A stretch of DNA of 64,000 bases from positions 248,001-312,000 of the forward strand of contig NZ_BMTU01000008.1 of NCBI RefSeq assembly GCF_014649835.1, written 5' to 3'. The notes under the pieces were generated by a model. It saw nothing but the letters and a program-made list of their open reading frames with translations. It was not told where the DNA came from and ran no database searches. Shown one piece after another: positions 16,992-29,600 of this stretch. Each line of letters opens with the position of its first letter. Position 1 is the stretch's first letter. The position numbers and the translations under genes were made by a program. This stretch comes from Streptomyces pilosus (GTDB lineage: Bacteria; Actinomycetota; Actinomycetes; Streptomycetales; Streptomycetaceae).

Positions 16992-17636
16992 TCACGGAAG
17001 TGGACGTACGGGTGGTACAGGCCGGTGCGCTGCACGGACACGCTCCTCCGGTCGTGTTCCGTCGTCGATCGTCTCCGCGAGCTGATCGGCCTCCAGCACG
17101 CTGCCTGCGGGGCCGGCCGGATTGAGGTAGAGCGCGTGGCCGGGGGGCAGGCGGTCCAGGAGGGCCGGGACGGTGACGCGTTCGAAGGCGAAGCCGCCGA
17201 CGCCGGCGAGGTGGGGCGAGGCGGTGAAGACCGGGACCACGAGCCCGCCGTCCTCCACCGCGGCGGTCACCAGGGACCCGTCCGGCAGGGTCAGCACCGC
17301 CACCTCGGCGGTGGCCAGGGCTCGCAGGACGTCCTCGGGTGGTCCGTAACCGGTGACGGCGAGCTGGAGGGCCTTGTCGACGTCGTCGGTGGGCTCGGGC
17401 CAGCCGAGCGACTCCGGGGAGGGACGGTACGCCTCGTTGTCCTCCCACTCCTCGATCTCGCCGGTCGCCCCCGTGCGCCAGCGGCCGACCACGACCCGGT
17501 CGGGCGGCACGCCCTCGCCGTCCCAGCCGGGGTCGATCATGCTGATCCAGTGGTCCGGGGCGAGCCGTGCGGCCTCGACGATGTCGTCGGGAGGCGTGGG
17601 CATCGCCGTGCCACTCCGCTCACTCATCTCATTCAC
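16992..17636 (-). CDS. Type VII secretion-associated SseB-like protein
   Basis: A 214-residue soluble protein. The central part (LPDGSLVTAAVEDGGLVVPVFTAS, then HALYLNPAGPAGSVLEADQL) is a degenerate SseB N-terminal-like domain, the pattern seen in what Streptomyces annotations call type VII secretion system-associated proteins. The N-terminal third (APDHWISMIDPGWDGEG) is characteristic of that group. The GTG start at 17636 overlaps the stop of the giant gene by four bases, so it is translated as the last gene of that run; ATG 17627 is an alternative start. It may act as a chaperone or adaptor for the giant protein, but that is only inferred from coupling. Confidence 0.72.
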   Translation of the reverse strand: MNEMSERSGTAMPTPPDDIVEAARLAPDHWISMIDPGWDGEGVPPDRVVVGRWRTGATGEIEEWEDNEAYRPSPESLGWPEPTDDVDKALQLAVTGYGPPEDVLRALATAEVAVLTLPDGSLVTAAVEDGGLVVPVFTASPHLAGVGGFAFERVTVPALLDRLPPGHALYLNPAGPAGSVLEADQLAETIDDGTRPEERVRAAHRPVPPVRPLP

Positions 17637-20600
17637 CCCTGTTCGCTTTCATCCGTACGTACTGTCCCGAGGGGCGGCAGTCCGAGGATCTCCCGGAACC
17701 GGGCGGCGAGGCGCGCGACCGTCCGGGGGTCCGTCCCCTCCGCCGCCAGCAGGTCGGCGAGCCGGCGCACCGCGTCGCGGTACGCCTCCGCCGCGTACCG
17801 CCAGTCCGTGAGCACGGAGTCCGCGTCGCCCGGCAGGAGCAGCCCGAGGGCCGTGTCCCACGCCCGGACGGCGTCCGGGGCCGGGGTCGCGGTCTCGAAG
17901 GCCGTGAACGCCGAGCGCCAGATCCGGCGCGACACCGCGGCCGCGACGGCGTCGAGGGCGTCCGGCCACGGGCCGGGGCGGTCCAGTAGCAGCCGTACCT
18001 GGTCGAGCGGTGGCAGTCCGCTGCCCCGGACGCCTCCGCCGAGTTGCGCCTCGACGTCCATTCCGGGAGTGATCCCGATGCCCGCGTCCCTCAGTTCGGC
18101 CAGGGTGACGAGCTCGGCGCCGGTGAACCCCGGCGGGTTGCCGGGCAGGTCGTCCACGCTCACCCGGCCGGCGATCCACCGGCGCCGGGCCTCCTCGGAC
18201 GGCGGCGTCTGGAGCGGGGTGTCGTCACCGGCCGTGATGACGTCGGGGGCGGCGGGGCCGGGGGGCCGGGCCGCGGGTCCGGGCGTGGACGCGGGCTCGG
18301 GTGGGGACGCGGGCTCGGGCGCGGGCGTGGGCTCGGGCGGGCGGGTTTGTGACCAGTGGGTGCCCGGGTCGTCCTGGGGTGAGGTCAGGACGAGGAGGCT
18401 CTCGTCCACCGCCGGCCGCCGGTCGAGGAGCCGGAGGGGCCGCGTCGGCAGCCACACCGTCCGGGCGGCGCCCGTCCGGGCGGCGATCGCCTCGGCCAGG
18501 CCGGTGTCGCCCGCCCTCATCCCGACGGGGACGACCGTGACGTCCCGGTCCAGCCGCGCCAGGACGGGGTCGTGGGAGAGCAGTTCGGCGATCTCCTCGT
18601 AGGGCACGGGGCGGGTGGTGCCGTCCGGCCAGGGCATGTCGACCTGTCCCGGGGCGGTGCCGCTCATGTCCAGTACGTATCCACCGGGGTGGTCGCTCCT
18701 TCCGGCACCCTTCCGGTGCCAGGGCGCCAGGGCCCCGCGGCTGTCGCCCAGGCCGCCGTCGGGTGAGATCACGTAACGGTCCGCCCACACGCGGCTGGGG
18801 GCGGGCCTCCCCGTCCAGCTGCGGCCGGCCTTCGTCCCGTTCACGGAGGTGATGAGGGTGCGGTCGTCCAGCGCGCCGTTGCGTTCGAGGTCGTACGCGG
18901 CGAGCGCGGTGGGGTCGTGGGCGTCGCGGCCGAGGGCCGCCGCCGTGGCCGCCGTCCGGAGGAGGTCCGTCCGCAGGGTCTCGTCCCGCGGGTCCTCGCC
19001 GGTGGGCAGGTGGAGCACCTTCGTCGTCAGGGCGTCGGGGTCGGGGTGGCTCTCCACGCTCTCCACGGCCTGGATCGTGGCCCACAGCGCGTTCTGCCGG
19101 TCGGCCGCGGTGACGTGCGCCGACGGGCTCAGTCCCAGCACCTGGCGGGTCCACCGCTCCGGATCGTGGCGGCCGATCAGTTCGCGGGCCCGGTCCACGG
19201 CGGGCAGGGGGACGAAGTCGGGCAGCGTGGACCGGGGGTGGGCGGACAGGCGCGCCGACGCGGCCTCCAGCATCGTCCGTACGGCGTCGGGGTCCGGCGG
19301 CGCGGGCCGGGTGCCGCGGGCGGTCGTCAGGCCGTGGTGCGCGCGGGTGACCCGGCCGAGCAGGTCGAGCGTCAGCTCCCCGTACTCCCGCAGGTTCCCG
19401 TCCCCGCGGCGCATGACCTCCAGGGCGCCGATGCCGCGCAGCAGTCGGCGGTACGTGCCGGCCGGATCGTCCCTGTCCTCCTCCACGTCGACGCCGAACG
19501 TCGACCGGAGGGCGCGGACCAGTCGCAGTGCCGTGTCCCGGGCCATGGCCGGGGTGAGGTCCGGGGAGGTGCCCAGACCGGCCTGGGCGGCCAGGGTGTC
19601 GAGTTCGTCCGGGGTCGGTTCGGGGCGCAGCCTCACCATGTCCACCGGGTCGAGCGCCGGGGTGGTGCCGATGCCGTGGTCGTACAGCTTTCCCTTCGCG
19701 TAACGGCTCAGGTGCTCCCTGTCCGGGGCGTAGACGTCGCGCCGTGTCGCGTTGGAGACGTCCTGGGCCGCCGACGAGACGGCGAGCGGGTCGGGGACGA
19801 ACGGGCGGCTCCGCTTCAGGGCGGCGGCGGTGTGCCCCTCCGGTCCGCTCCCCCAGCAGGACAGGAACACGATGGGGGTGTCCCGGTCCTGCCGGGACAC
19901 GCTGGGGCGCCGCCGGAGGTAGCCGCCGGTTTCCCTGCCCCGGACCGGAACGTTGTTCTGGAACATGTTCTCGACCATGAGGGTCTGCCCCGGCAGGCCG
20001 TGGACCAGGAAGAAGTAGGGCTTGCGGCCCTTCCACGGCACCGGCCGGGGGTTCCCGACCGGCTCACCGGTGACCGGGTCGTAGACGGACCACTCCGTCG
20101 ACCGGGTCAGCTGCTGGAGCCACGGCTCGCGCCGGAGCAGGTCCGAGCCGTTGACCACCGCGCGGCCGACGGGCCGGCCCTCGTCGGTGAGGGTGACCGA
20201 CTTGACGTCCGCGTCCCGCAGGGTCTTCCCGTCGATCGTGCGCAGGACGGCTTCCCCGGGCTCCGGCCGTCCCTCCTCCGGCAGCCCCAGGTCGCCGGGG
20301 TCACTGGCGATCCACGCGCCCACCGGCTCACCCATCGGCTCACCCGCCGACTCGCCCATCGACTCGTCGCCGAGGAACCGGTCGTCGGTCACCTCGACGC
20401 GGTGCCGGCCGGTGTCGGGGTGCGGCTTCAGGGCGACCTCGCCGCTGTGCGACCACAGCGTCCGGTCCGTCCGGGCCGCGGCCCTGCGCGGCAGGTCCAG
20501 TCCCATGGCGCCGGCGTTCGGCGAGACGAGGACCACCTCGGCGGTGTCCTCACGGCCCGCCAGTTCCGTGTCCTGCGCCAGCAGTTCGGTGAACTCCTCC

Positions 20601-23600
20601 GGCGACAGCCGCCACCGCTTGCTGCCGTCCGGCAGGACCAGCCGGACCTTGGTGTGGTCGCCGTCCTTCGTCCCGATCACGTACGGCAGGGGAGCACCGG
20701 GCCGGCGTGCCCACGGTGCCGGCCGGGGGTTGCGGTGGTCGCCGTCCACCACGTCGTACGAGGAGACGTCCACGTCCCGGGCGGGCCGGCCCGTCCAGTT
20801 CCGGCCCAGCGGGGTGCCGTCGGGTGCGGTCAGGCGGGTGGCGTCGGACAGCAGACCCTGCCGGCCGAGGTGGTACGCGGTCAGTGACGCCGTGCTGGTC
20901 GCCCGGCCGGCGGCCATCGCCTCGGCCGTCAGCTCGTACAGCCGGCGTACGCGGTGCGACAGGTCGTCGGCGTCGAAGCGCACCGGGGCGGGAGGGGACT
21001 CCGTGGACTCGCCGTCCGTATCGCTGTCCGAGTCGCTGTCCGAGTGGGGGTCGTCCCCGGGGTTGTCGTCGAGGTGCAGGACTTTCCCGGCGAGCCGGTC
21101 CGGGCCGGTGAAGTAGTCCGGCCGGGCGAAGTCCTCCGGGCTGAGTTCCGCCAGCCGGGCGACGGCCTCCGACAGGGGGGAACGGTCCACCGTGACGACC
21201 GCCTGCCGCCGTGCTGCCCGCCCGGTGGCGCCGTCGATCGGGCCGACGGCGCCGATGTCCCGGCCGCCGCTCTCCGTGACGATCGTGAAGTCCTCGGCCC
21301 GGACCGTGCCGCCGCGTACCTCCGCGACGTCGCGCACGGCCTGTTCGTCGAGCTCCAGCCGGCGCCGGATCTCCTCGAGGAGGAGGTCGCGCACGGCGTC
21401 CGCCCGTTGCCGGCCGACCGTCCCGGCATGCTCGACGGCGTCACCGGACAGCGCGAAGCGCGGGCCGTTGCTGTAACCGGTGACCGTGATCGTGGGGAGC
21501 CGGAGGCCCGCCCTGAGGTCCCGCAGGCCGGACAGCACGACCCGCTCGGCCAGCTCGGCGAGTCGGCGGCGCTGGTCCGGATCGGTGATGTCCCGGTGGC
21601 GGTACGCGAAGGCGACCCGGGACCGGGACGAGGGCGGCGCCGGGGCGGGCCCGGCGGGTCCGGCGTCGTCCGGCACCGCCACGTTGTCGGCCTCGTCGTT
21701 GTCGGGGTCGAGGTCGTTGTCGGGGTCGGGGTCGGCGTCGGGGCCCGACAGCGACACCGTGTCCGTCGGGGCCGGGGTGACGGTGGAGGCCGGCGGTGCG
21801 GCGGGGGCGGTGGGGTCCGCGGCGTCGGAGGGCCGCAGCCGGCCGGTGCGTGCGGCGTGCAGCAGGTGTGCCAGGGAGCCGGCGGTCGGCGACCGGTCCC
21901 AGCCCTGCCCGGTGGCGTACCGGCCGACGACGTGCCGGAGCCCGCCCCAGGTGAGCAGGCCGGGATCGGTGTTGCCGGCCGCCTGGAACCGCAGCCTTTC
22001 GAGGGCGCCGAAGCCCTCGATCAGCTCGTGGAACTCCGCCTCGCGGGCCGGATCGGAGTCGATGCGCACGCCGTGGGTCTGCCGCAGGGCCCGTACCCAG
22101 TGCAGGGCGCGGTCGGTGCGCCCCGGCAGCCCGTCGGGCAGCCCGCCCAGGTCGGCGAGCGCGTCGAGGGCGGCGGTCCCTGGCTCGGGACGGAACTCCT
22201 CGACGTGGCCCACGGGGTTGTCGGGGTCGTCGTACACGACCAGGTGCGGCGGCAGACCGCCCTCGGCCTCGCTCGGCGAGATCTGCCGGTCCACGGTGAA
22301 GACGGTGCGGCGGGTCTCGTTGGCGACGTACTGGGCGGAGGAGGGATGGGCGAGCAGGTCCTGGTCGGCGCGCGTCATGGACAGCTCGCAGATCAGCAGC
22401 CACACCGGCTTGTCGGGGGACAGCGTCTGCATGCTCTTGCGCCGCGCCAGCATCCGGCCCAGCTGCCGGGGGTGGACCGCCTGGTTGGCGCCGGTGCTGC
22501 GGCGGGGCACGGTGGTGCGTCCGCTGTCGCCGTGGCCGACGAAGACGTAGGAGCCGGCCAGGCCCCGCGGCAGGGGCAGCGCGCCGCTCTGCTTACCGGC
22601 GTACACCCCGGGCAGCCCCTCCATGACATTGCTGTAGTGCTGGATGGCGGACACCACCCGCAGGGCCTCCTCCCGCATCGCCATGTCGTGCGCGTCGAGG
22701 AACGCCCGCCCGGTCAGTGTCTGCCCGTCGACCGTGACCAGCGGATACGAGTGGATGTCGGCGTCCGGGAAGACGGTGCCGTTCACGGCCCTGACCGTGG
22801 CCGCCGGGTCGTCCGGGACCAGTCCCGGGTCGGCGGGGATCCAGGTCCCCGCCGGATCGCTCCCGGAGGCGGGCGCGGCCAGGACCGGCACCCGGCGGCC
22901 GGACGGAGCCGCTTCCAGCCGCAGGTCGCCGTAGGTGAACCAGGCACGGGTGCCGGTGCGGTCGGCGATCACCCGTGCGAGGGCCTCGTTGCGGCCGTCC
23001 TCGTCCGCGATCAGGACCACCACGGGCACGTCGGGACGCCGCCCCGGGTCGTGCAGCACCAGTTCGGCGAACTCCTCGTCCGACACCGGTCTGCCGTCCG
23101 CCAGGAGCATTCCGTCCGCGTTCCGCTGGGCCACCACCGCGTAGGCGGTGGGTCCCCAGGGCGAGGGGTGGACGCCCTGGGGATCGGCGACCACGTCCAT
23201 GTGCAGGCTGATGCCGGGACGTCCGGTCCAGTTCCTGCCGTACGGCGCGTTGTCGTCCCCGCTGAGCGCGGACTGCCGCGGGTAGCCCTGCCGGGTCAGC
23301 CCGTAGGCGGCGATGGCGTCCAGGCTGCCGCCACGGCCCCGGCGGTGGGCGCTGCTCGCGAGGGTGAGGGCGTCGTAGTGCCGGGCCGCGTCCACCGGTT
23401 CGCCCGGGGTCAGGTGCAACAGCGTCCGGGTGACGCCGTCCAGGTCCAGGGCGGTACCGAAGCGGGGGTGCCCGGCGCGCGCCGATTCGATCACGCGCAG
23501 CGCGTTGAACAGCCCGGTGCGCAGCTCCTGCGTGAGCGGCTGGAAGCCGAAGGTGGCGTCGACGAGCGCCCGCAGTTCCTGGAGCCGCTGCCGGACCGCG

Positions 23601-26600
23601 CTTTCGGTCGGCGGCGGTGCGGCGGCGGACCCCACCGCCGGCACCGGGGTGGAGTGCGGCGGCGGCAACGGCGCGGGCGGGTGCGGCTGCGGCGTGTGGG
23701 CGCCGGTGGTGCCGTCCCACAGGGCGCGGACGGCCACGTAGGAGTCACCGCCGTCACCCGGGTCGCCCTCGGCGACGTCCCACAGCGCACGGGCGCGGGC
23801 CAGCGCCTCGTTCTCGGTGTCGGTGGCCTCGACGGGGTTGACGTCCGCGGGACGCGCCCCGCGGGGGCGGGCCGGTTCGACGCTGCGCGGGTGACGGGGC
23901 TCCGGCCGGGGGCCCTCGCCGTACAGCCGGCGCAGCAGGGGGTACAGGGCGGGCTGGCGGGTGCGCACCCACTCCGGTCCCGCGTTGTTGCGGGGCAGCC
24001 CGGTGTAGGGGTCGTCGCCGCCGTTGGCCATGAGGTAGACGTTGCTGAGCTGGGCGAAGAACTCGAGCTCGTTGCGGCTGCTGTAGTTGGGGGCGCTGCG
24101 GCGGCCGTCGGCGTCGTAGCCGTAGAGGGGGCCGTCGGGCCAGTTGCCCGCCTCGCCGGCCCGGGTGGTGGTGCGGAAGGTGTTGGTGATGCGCTGCCGG
24201 TCGACCGGGTCCAGACCGTGCAGGTGGATGGTGTGGGCGAATTCGTGCAGGGTGGTCGAGTAGCCGTCGGGATAGGCGGACATGCCGGTGCCGACGGTGG
24301 TGCGCTCGCCGAGCAGGTTCTCCTCGGTGACGGCCGCGGTGCGCGTGCCGACACCGCGGACGTCGTCCCAGGGGCGGCCGTCGCCGGTGACGGCGCCCCG
24401 CAGGAAGCGGAAGGCGTCCAGGGAGGTCAGGGCCTCGCGCCTGGGCACCACCAGGACCCGTGAGCCGCCCTTGAGCAGCCGGGCCGCGACGTCGGGGTCC
24501 TGCAGCATCCGGGCGACCTGGGCACGGGCCCGGTCGCCGGCGGAGACGGGCTGCTCGGCCCCGTCGGGCACCTGGGTCATGAGACGCGCCGCGACCGAGG
24601 CGAACTCGGCCGGGGTGAGTCCGGCGCTCAGGGCGTCCACCAGCGCGGGATCGGCGGCCAGCCGTTCGCGGTCCGCGGGCGACAGCGACGCCAGCGCCGC
24701 GTCACGGTCGGCGGCGGACAGGCCGGGCAGCCGTGCGGCGAGGGCCCGGACCGGGTCCGCGGTCACCTCCGGACGGGCCCTCAGCCCGTCGGCGAGCGCG
24801 GTCAGTTCGGCGCGCAGCGCGGGCAGGTCGGCGTCGGTGACGCCGAGGGTGCTCCAGGTCTCCTCGTGGCGGACGAGGGCGTCGCGGTCCAGGGCGGCGG
24901 AGTCGAGCAGTTCGCTGAGCCGTACGGCGAGGGAGGGGGCCGCGCCGGCGGGCCGCGCGGAACGGTAGGCGTCCTCGCGCGCGAGGACCTGCGTGACCGT
25001 ACGGGGGTTGCCGGAGGGGGTGCGGTGCAGCGCCCACAGCAGGTCGAGGAGGTCGCGTCCGCGCAGCTCCGGGTCGGTCCCGGTGGCCAGGGCGAGGGCG
25101 GCGTCGGCCAGGGAGTCCGCGGGTGCCGGCACGGTGAAACCGTCGGCCGTGACCGTGCCGGAGGCCGGCCGGTCCACCGCCGTGACCGTGAGGTCGACGC
25201 CGTTCACCGACAGGTCGAGCACCCGGCCGCCGCCCGTGCGGGATTGGACCCGCACCGACGCTCCGGGCAGCTCCCGCTCCAGCGCCGCGCGGATCCCGTC
25301 GACGGCGGGCAGGGCGGCCGCGGGCAGCTGGAACTCCACGGTGCCCAGGGGCCGGGGCAGGCCGGACTGCACCCGGCCGCGGGCGGCTCCGGACAGCACC
25401 ACCGGGTGGCCGAGGTCGTGCAGCACGGCGCCGACCCGGCGGGCGACGTCCAGCTTGCCGGTGTCGTCGCCGGACGGCGTGACCGGCGTGACCGGCGTGG
25501 CCGAGGGGGCCGGCGCGGCCGAGGGCGCCGGAACACCGCGGTCGGCCGCGGGGGCGGTGGGCGCCGACGGCGGAGGCGGGGGTGCGGGCGCCGGTGGAGG
25601 CGGGGGGACGGTCGCGGCGGTCTTCACCTGGTCGGTGCGGACCGCGACGCCCAGCCGGGCGCTGAACAGGGCCGCCACGTTGGTCAGCCAGCCGGCGGCC
25701 TCCGCCGCGTCCAGACCCGGGCGGACCGTCTCGCTCATGTAGCGGCCCGACTTGTCGTTCACCACCCAGGAACGCAGTTCCTCGCTCCAGCGGAACTCGC
25801 CGGACACCCGGCTGCGGCCCGGCAGCGTCCGGCCGGCGTTCTCCTCGCCGGGGGCGACGTGACCTGCGGCGATGCCGGTGTGGCCCAGCCCGTCCAGCGC
25901 CTCGCGCAGCGCATCCGCCGTCAGGCCGGGGTCCTTCTCCCGCATGCCCGCCAGCAGCGCGTCGAACTGCTCCGGCGTGACGATCCCGCTCAGGTCCTCC
26001 GTGCCCAGGATCACCCGCCCGTCATCGGTGACCGTGTACAGCCATACGGCGTCGCGGTTGCCGGTGATCAGCAGGTCCGGGTCGGCCTCGTCCAACGGCA
26101 CCCACAGCGGGTTGAGCCGTATGTCGCCGTCCTGGTCGCGTTCCTCGTCCTTGACGCGCTTCGGGAGGACCGAGCCGCCGAACCGGTCGCGGGCCGCGGC
26201 GTCGCTGCCGTCGTAGTGGTCGACGCCGTTGTAGTAGACCTCCGTCTGCCGCGTGGCGTTGTCGGGCCCAGCGCCGCCGACCCGCCGGGCGCCCGACGGG
26301 AAGGACCGCACCACGTCGACCCACAGGTCGAACGCGTGCGCGAGAAGGGGCAGGAAGATCTCTCCCTCGGGTGTCCCCCAGCGGTGTTCCCAGTTGACGA
26401 CGGCGTCCATGAGCCTGGGCAGTTCCGTGTCGTCCAGCGGCGCGGTGCTCTGCGTGTAGGCGGTGGCGAGCAGGCGGGCCAGTGCGCGGTCGTCGAGGTC
26501 GCCGGGCGCCGGCAGCAGGCCGTGCCGCTCGAGGTGCTCGAACATCTGGCGCGGGCTCAGGTCCCCGGCCTCCGCCTCCAGTACGGCCCTGGCGTCCTCC

Positions 26601-29600
26601 GGGGAGACCTCCGGGCCGGTGGGACGCGACGCCATGCGGGCATCGACGTACCGGGTCAGCAGGTCGGCGGGGTCGAGGGCCTCGGGTACGGGGACGTGCC
26701 GGACGCCGTGGTGGGCGAGGAGGGCCAGCATCCCGGCCCGGTTCATTCCCCGGACGCGCGTCTCGAACTCGTCGGCGACCGTCTGCCGGAACTGGCCGAC
26801 GATCTGCGGGTGCAGCCGCCCCCCGCTGCGGCCCACGTAGTCCTCCACGTGGGACCGCACGGCGCGGAGCGCGGCCCGGGAAGGGCCGGCCCCAGTGCCG
26901 GCCCCGGCCTGCCGGCGCAGTTCGCCGCGTACCGCGCCGGGGTCGCCGAGCCAGTCGTACGCGGCGCGGTCGGTGGCGGCGAGGCCGCCCAGACGGCTGC
27001 GGATGTGCACGGGGTCGCCGGCCAGGAAGGAGTACAGGAGGCACTCGCCCGTGCCGGGCACCGGCACCCGGCGGCCCCTCGCCCGGCCGCTGTCGCTCTC
27101 CGGCTCGGGTCCCTTCTTGCCGTCCCCCTGAGGCGGAACGTTCGGCGGCCGGGACGCCGGTTCCCCGGCCTTCGCCTTCGGCGCCGGGGGCTGCGTGACC
27201 TCCGGCTGGGACTTCGTGCCCTTCGGCGGCAGCGGGTCCGTGCCCTTCGGCGCCGGGAGCTGCGTGTCCTTCGGCAGGCTCTGCGTGCCCTTCGGCGACT
27301 GCGACTCCGCACCCTTCGGCAACGGGTCCCCACCCTCCGGCAGCGGCGGGACGGTCGGCAGCGCCAGTTGGTAGTGGTGGTCGTCGAGGCTCAGGACCAC
27401 GTGTGCGCCGGAGTGGGGGGAGGTGCCGACGAGTGCCTGGAGGTCGCCGGTGCCCGCCGGGTCCCCGGGAGCGAAGTCCTGGAAGGTGCCGTCGCTCCCG
27501 ACCACCGTGACGCGCACGCCGAAGGTGCGTGCGGCGAGCAGCGGGAGCAGGTCGGACGCGGCGTGGTTCCAGCCCGCCTCGGAGGGTGCGTCGCCCCGGC
27601 GGAGGAGCTGGGTGATCGCCAGTTCGGCCCGTACCTCGGGCGTCAGGTCGGCGGAGTGCGGCATCAGCCCGCCGAGGCCGTCGAACTCCCGGCGTGCGGG
27701 GGTGTCCGTTCCGAGGTCCAGGCCCGCCGCGGCGATCTCCTCCGCGCTGAAGGTGTCGGTGTGGTCGGGGGTGACGGCGGCCAGCAGCTCCTTGTCGGCG
27801 TGGTCGGTGAGCCAGGAGGCCATCCTCCTGCGCAGGTCGGACATCGCCCGTGGATCGGCGGGGTCGATGCCCCGCGCGGCCGGCAGTCCCGGGGCGGCGC
27901 GTTCGAGGCCGAGGGCGAGTGCGCGGAAAAAGGCGTCGCCGTCCCTGGGCACGTCCTGGAGCGTGTACGTCTCGCCGGTGGGTGACGTCAGGACGGTGTG
28001 CGGTGCCGTACCGGTCCTGGTGTAGCGGGGCGGGGCCGGGGGCCTGGCCATGGGCGTCTTGGGCGGGGCCTGGTAGGTCACCCCGGGCGGCTCGGCGAGA
28101 CCGTCCAGCTCCTCCCGGCCCTCCTCGGTGGCCGCGAGCCGGTGCCAGCGGGTGAGCTGGTCCGCCCCGGCCCGTACCCGGTGGTATTCCGCCGCGGCCT
28201 CCTCCGCCGTGTCCTTGAGCGCGTCCAGCTCGGCGCGCCGGGTGTCGAATGCGTCGCGTGCCCTGTCCCGGCGGGCGGTGGCCTCGTCGAGGGCCCGGTC
28301 GGGCGCTCGCGCGGACAGCAGGGCCGCGTCGAGCCGCCCGTCGGCCAACGCCTTCTCGGTGCGCGCGGTCTCCAGCCGCAGGTCGGCCGCCTTCCGCAGT
28401 TTCCCGGCGGCCTCTTCCGCGTCCGCCAGGCGGGCCAGGGCGGCGTCCTGCTCGTCCCGCAGGAGCTCCGCCCAGCCGTCGTGCTCGGGTGCGGTGCCGT
28501 ACTCGTCGTCGGTGAAGGCGTCGGCCTCGGCCCGCGCGGCGGCCACGCTCGCGTCCGCGATCCCGTGGTCCCGGCGGGCGTCGGCCTCGGCCTGTGCCAG
28601 GGCCCTGTCCGCGTCCTCGACGCCCGTCCGGGCGAGGTCGACCGGGCGTGCCGCCGCGCGGGCGACGCCGGCGGCCTCGTCGAGGGCGGTCTGCGCGGCG
28701 TCGAGGTCCGCGCGCAGCCCGCCGGAGGCGCGCCGCTTCTTCCAGTAGGCCTTGTCCGCGTCGACCCACGCCTTGCTCGCGCTCTCGACCGCGTCCCACG
28801 CCTTCGAGACGCGCTCGGGGAAGTTCGTGTCGGTGATGATCCGCAGGTCGCGGGCGACGTCCTCCCGGATCCAGGTGACGACGTACGCCTCGGACTCCAT
28901 CGCCTGGGGACCGGACCGGGCCTTGGCGAAGGTCCCGCCCCGGATCCGGTTGGCGAGCCTGGAGTCCACGATGCCGCGGTGCACGTCGCCGACGCCGATC
29001 CAGGTGGCCGGGACGGCGAACAGGAAGGACCGGCCCGTCTTGGGCTTGAGGTTGCGGGAGGTCAGGTGGTCGTCCCCGACCGGCATGACGTCACCGTCGA
29101 GGTCGTTGGGGCCGGGGCCGAAGGCGCCGATCTGGTTGAGGCCCGCGTTGTGGGGAGAGTCGTACAGGAAACCGCCGCCGAGGCCCGAGGACTGGCTGTG
29201 CTCGACGGACGACGACGTGCCGGCGTTGTCCCCGTACCGTCTGAGCACCTCCAGCTTCTTGCCGTCGGCGACCGTCAGCAGCAGCGCGCGGCTGAAGTCG
29301 GGCGCCGAGCGCAGTGACAGTCGTCCGGTGTCGGTGCCCACGAGGGACTTCTCGGTCAGCCCCGCCACCTGGTAGCCGTCCGGTTCGGTGGTGCGCGGGA
29401 AGAACGCCGTGACCGCCGTGGAACTGGTGCCGTCCTCCAGTGCCTGCGCCGAGCCGGTGCCCAGGCGGGTCAGCCCGGTCTCCCTGGTTCTGCGCAGGAG
29501 GTCGGTGAGGGCGTCGTCGTCGGGACCGTCCTCGGCCTCCAGGGCCCGGAGGGAGAAGCCGGCGTCGTACGCCTTCGTGAGGAGGAGGTCGCCGGCCATG

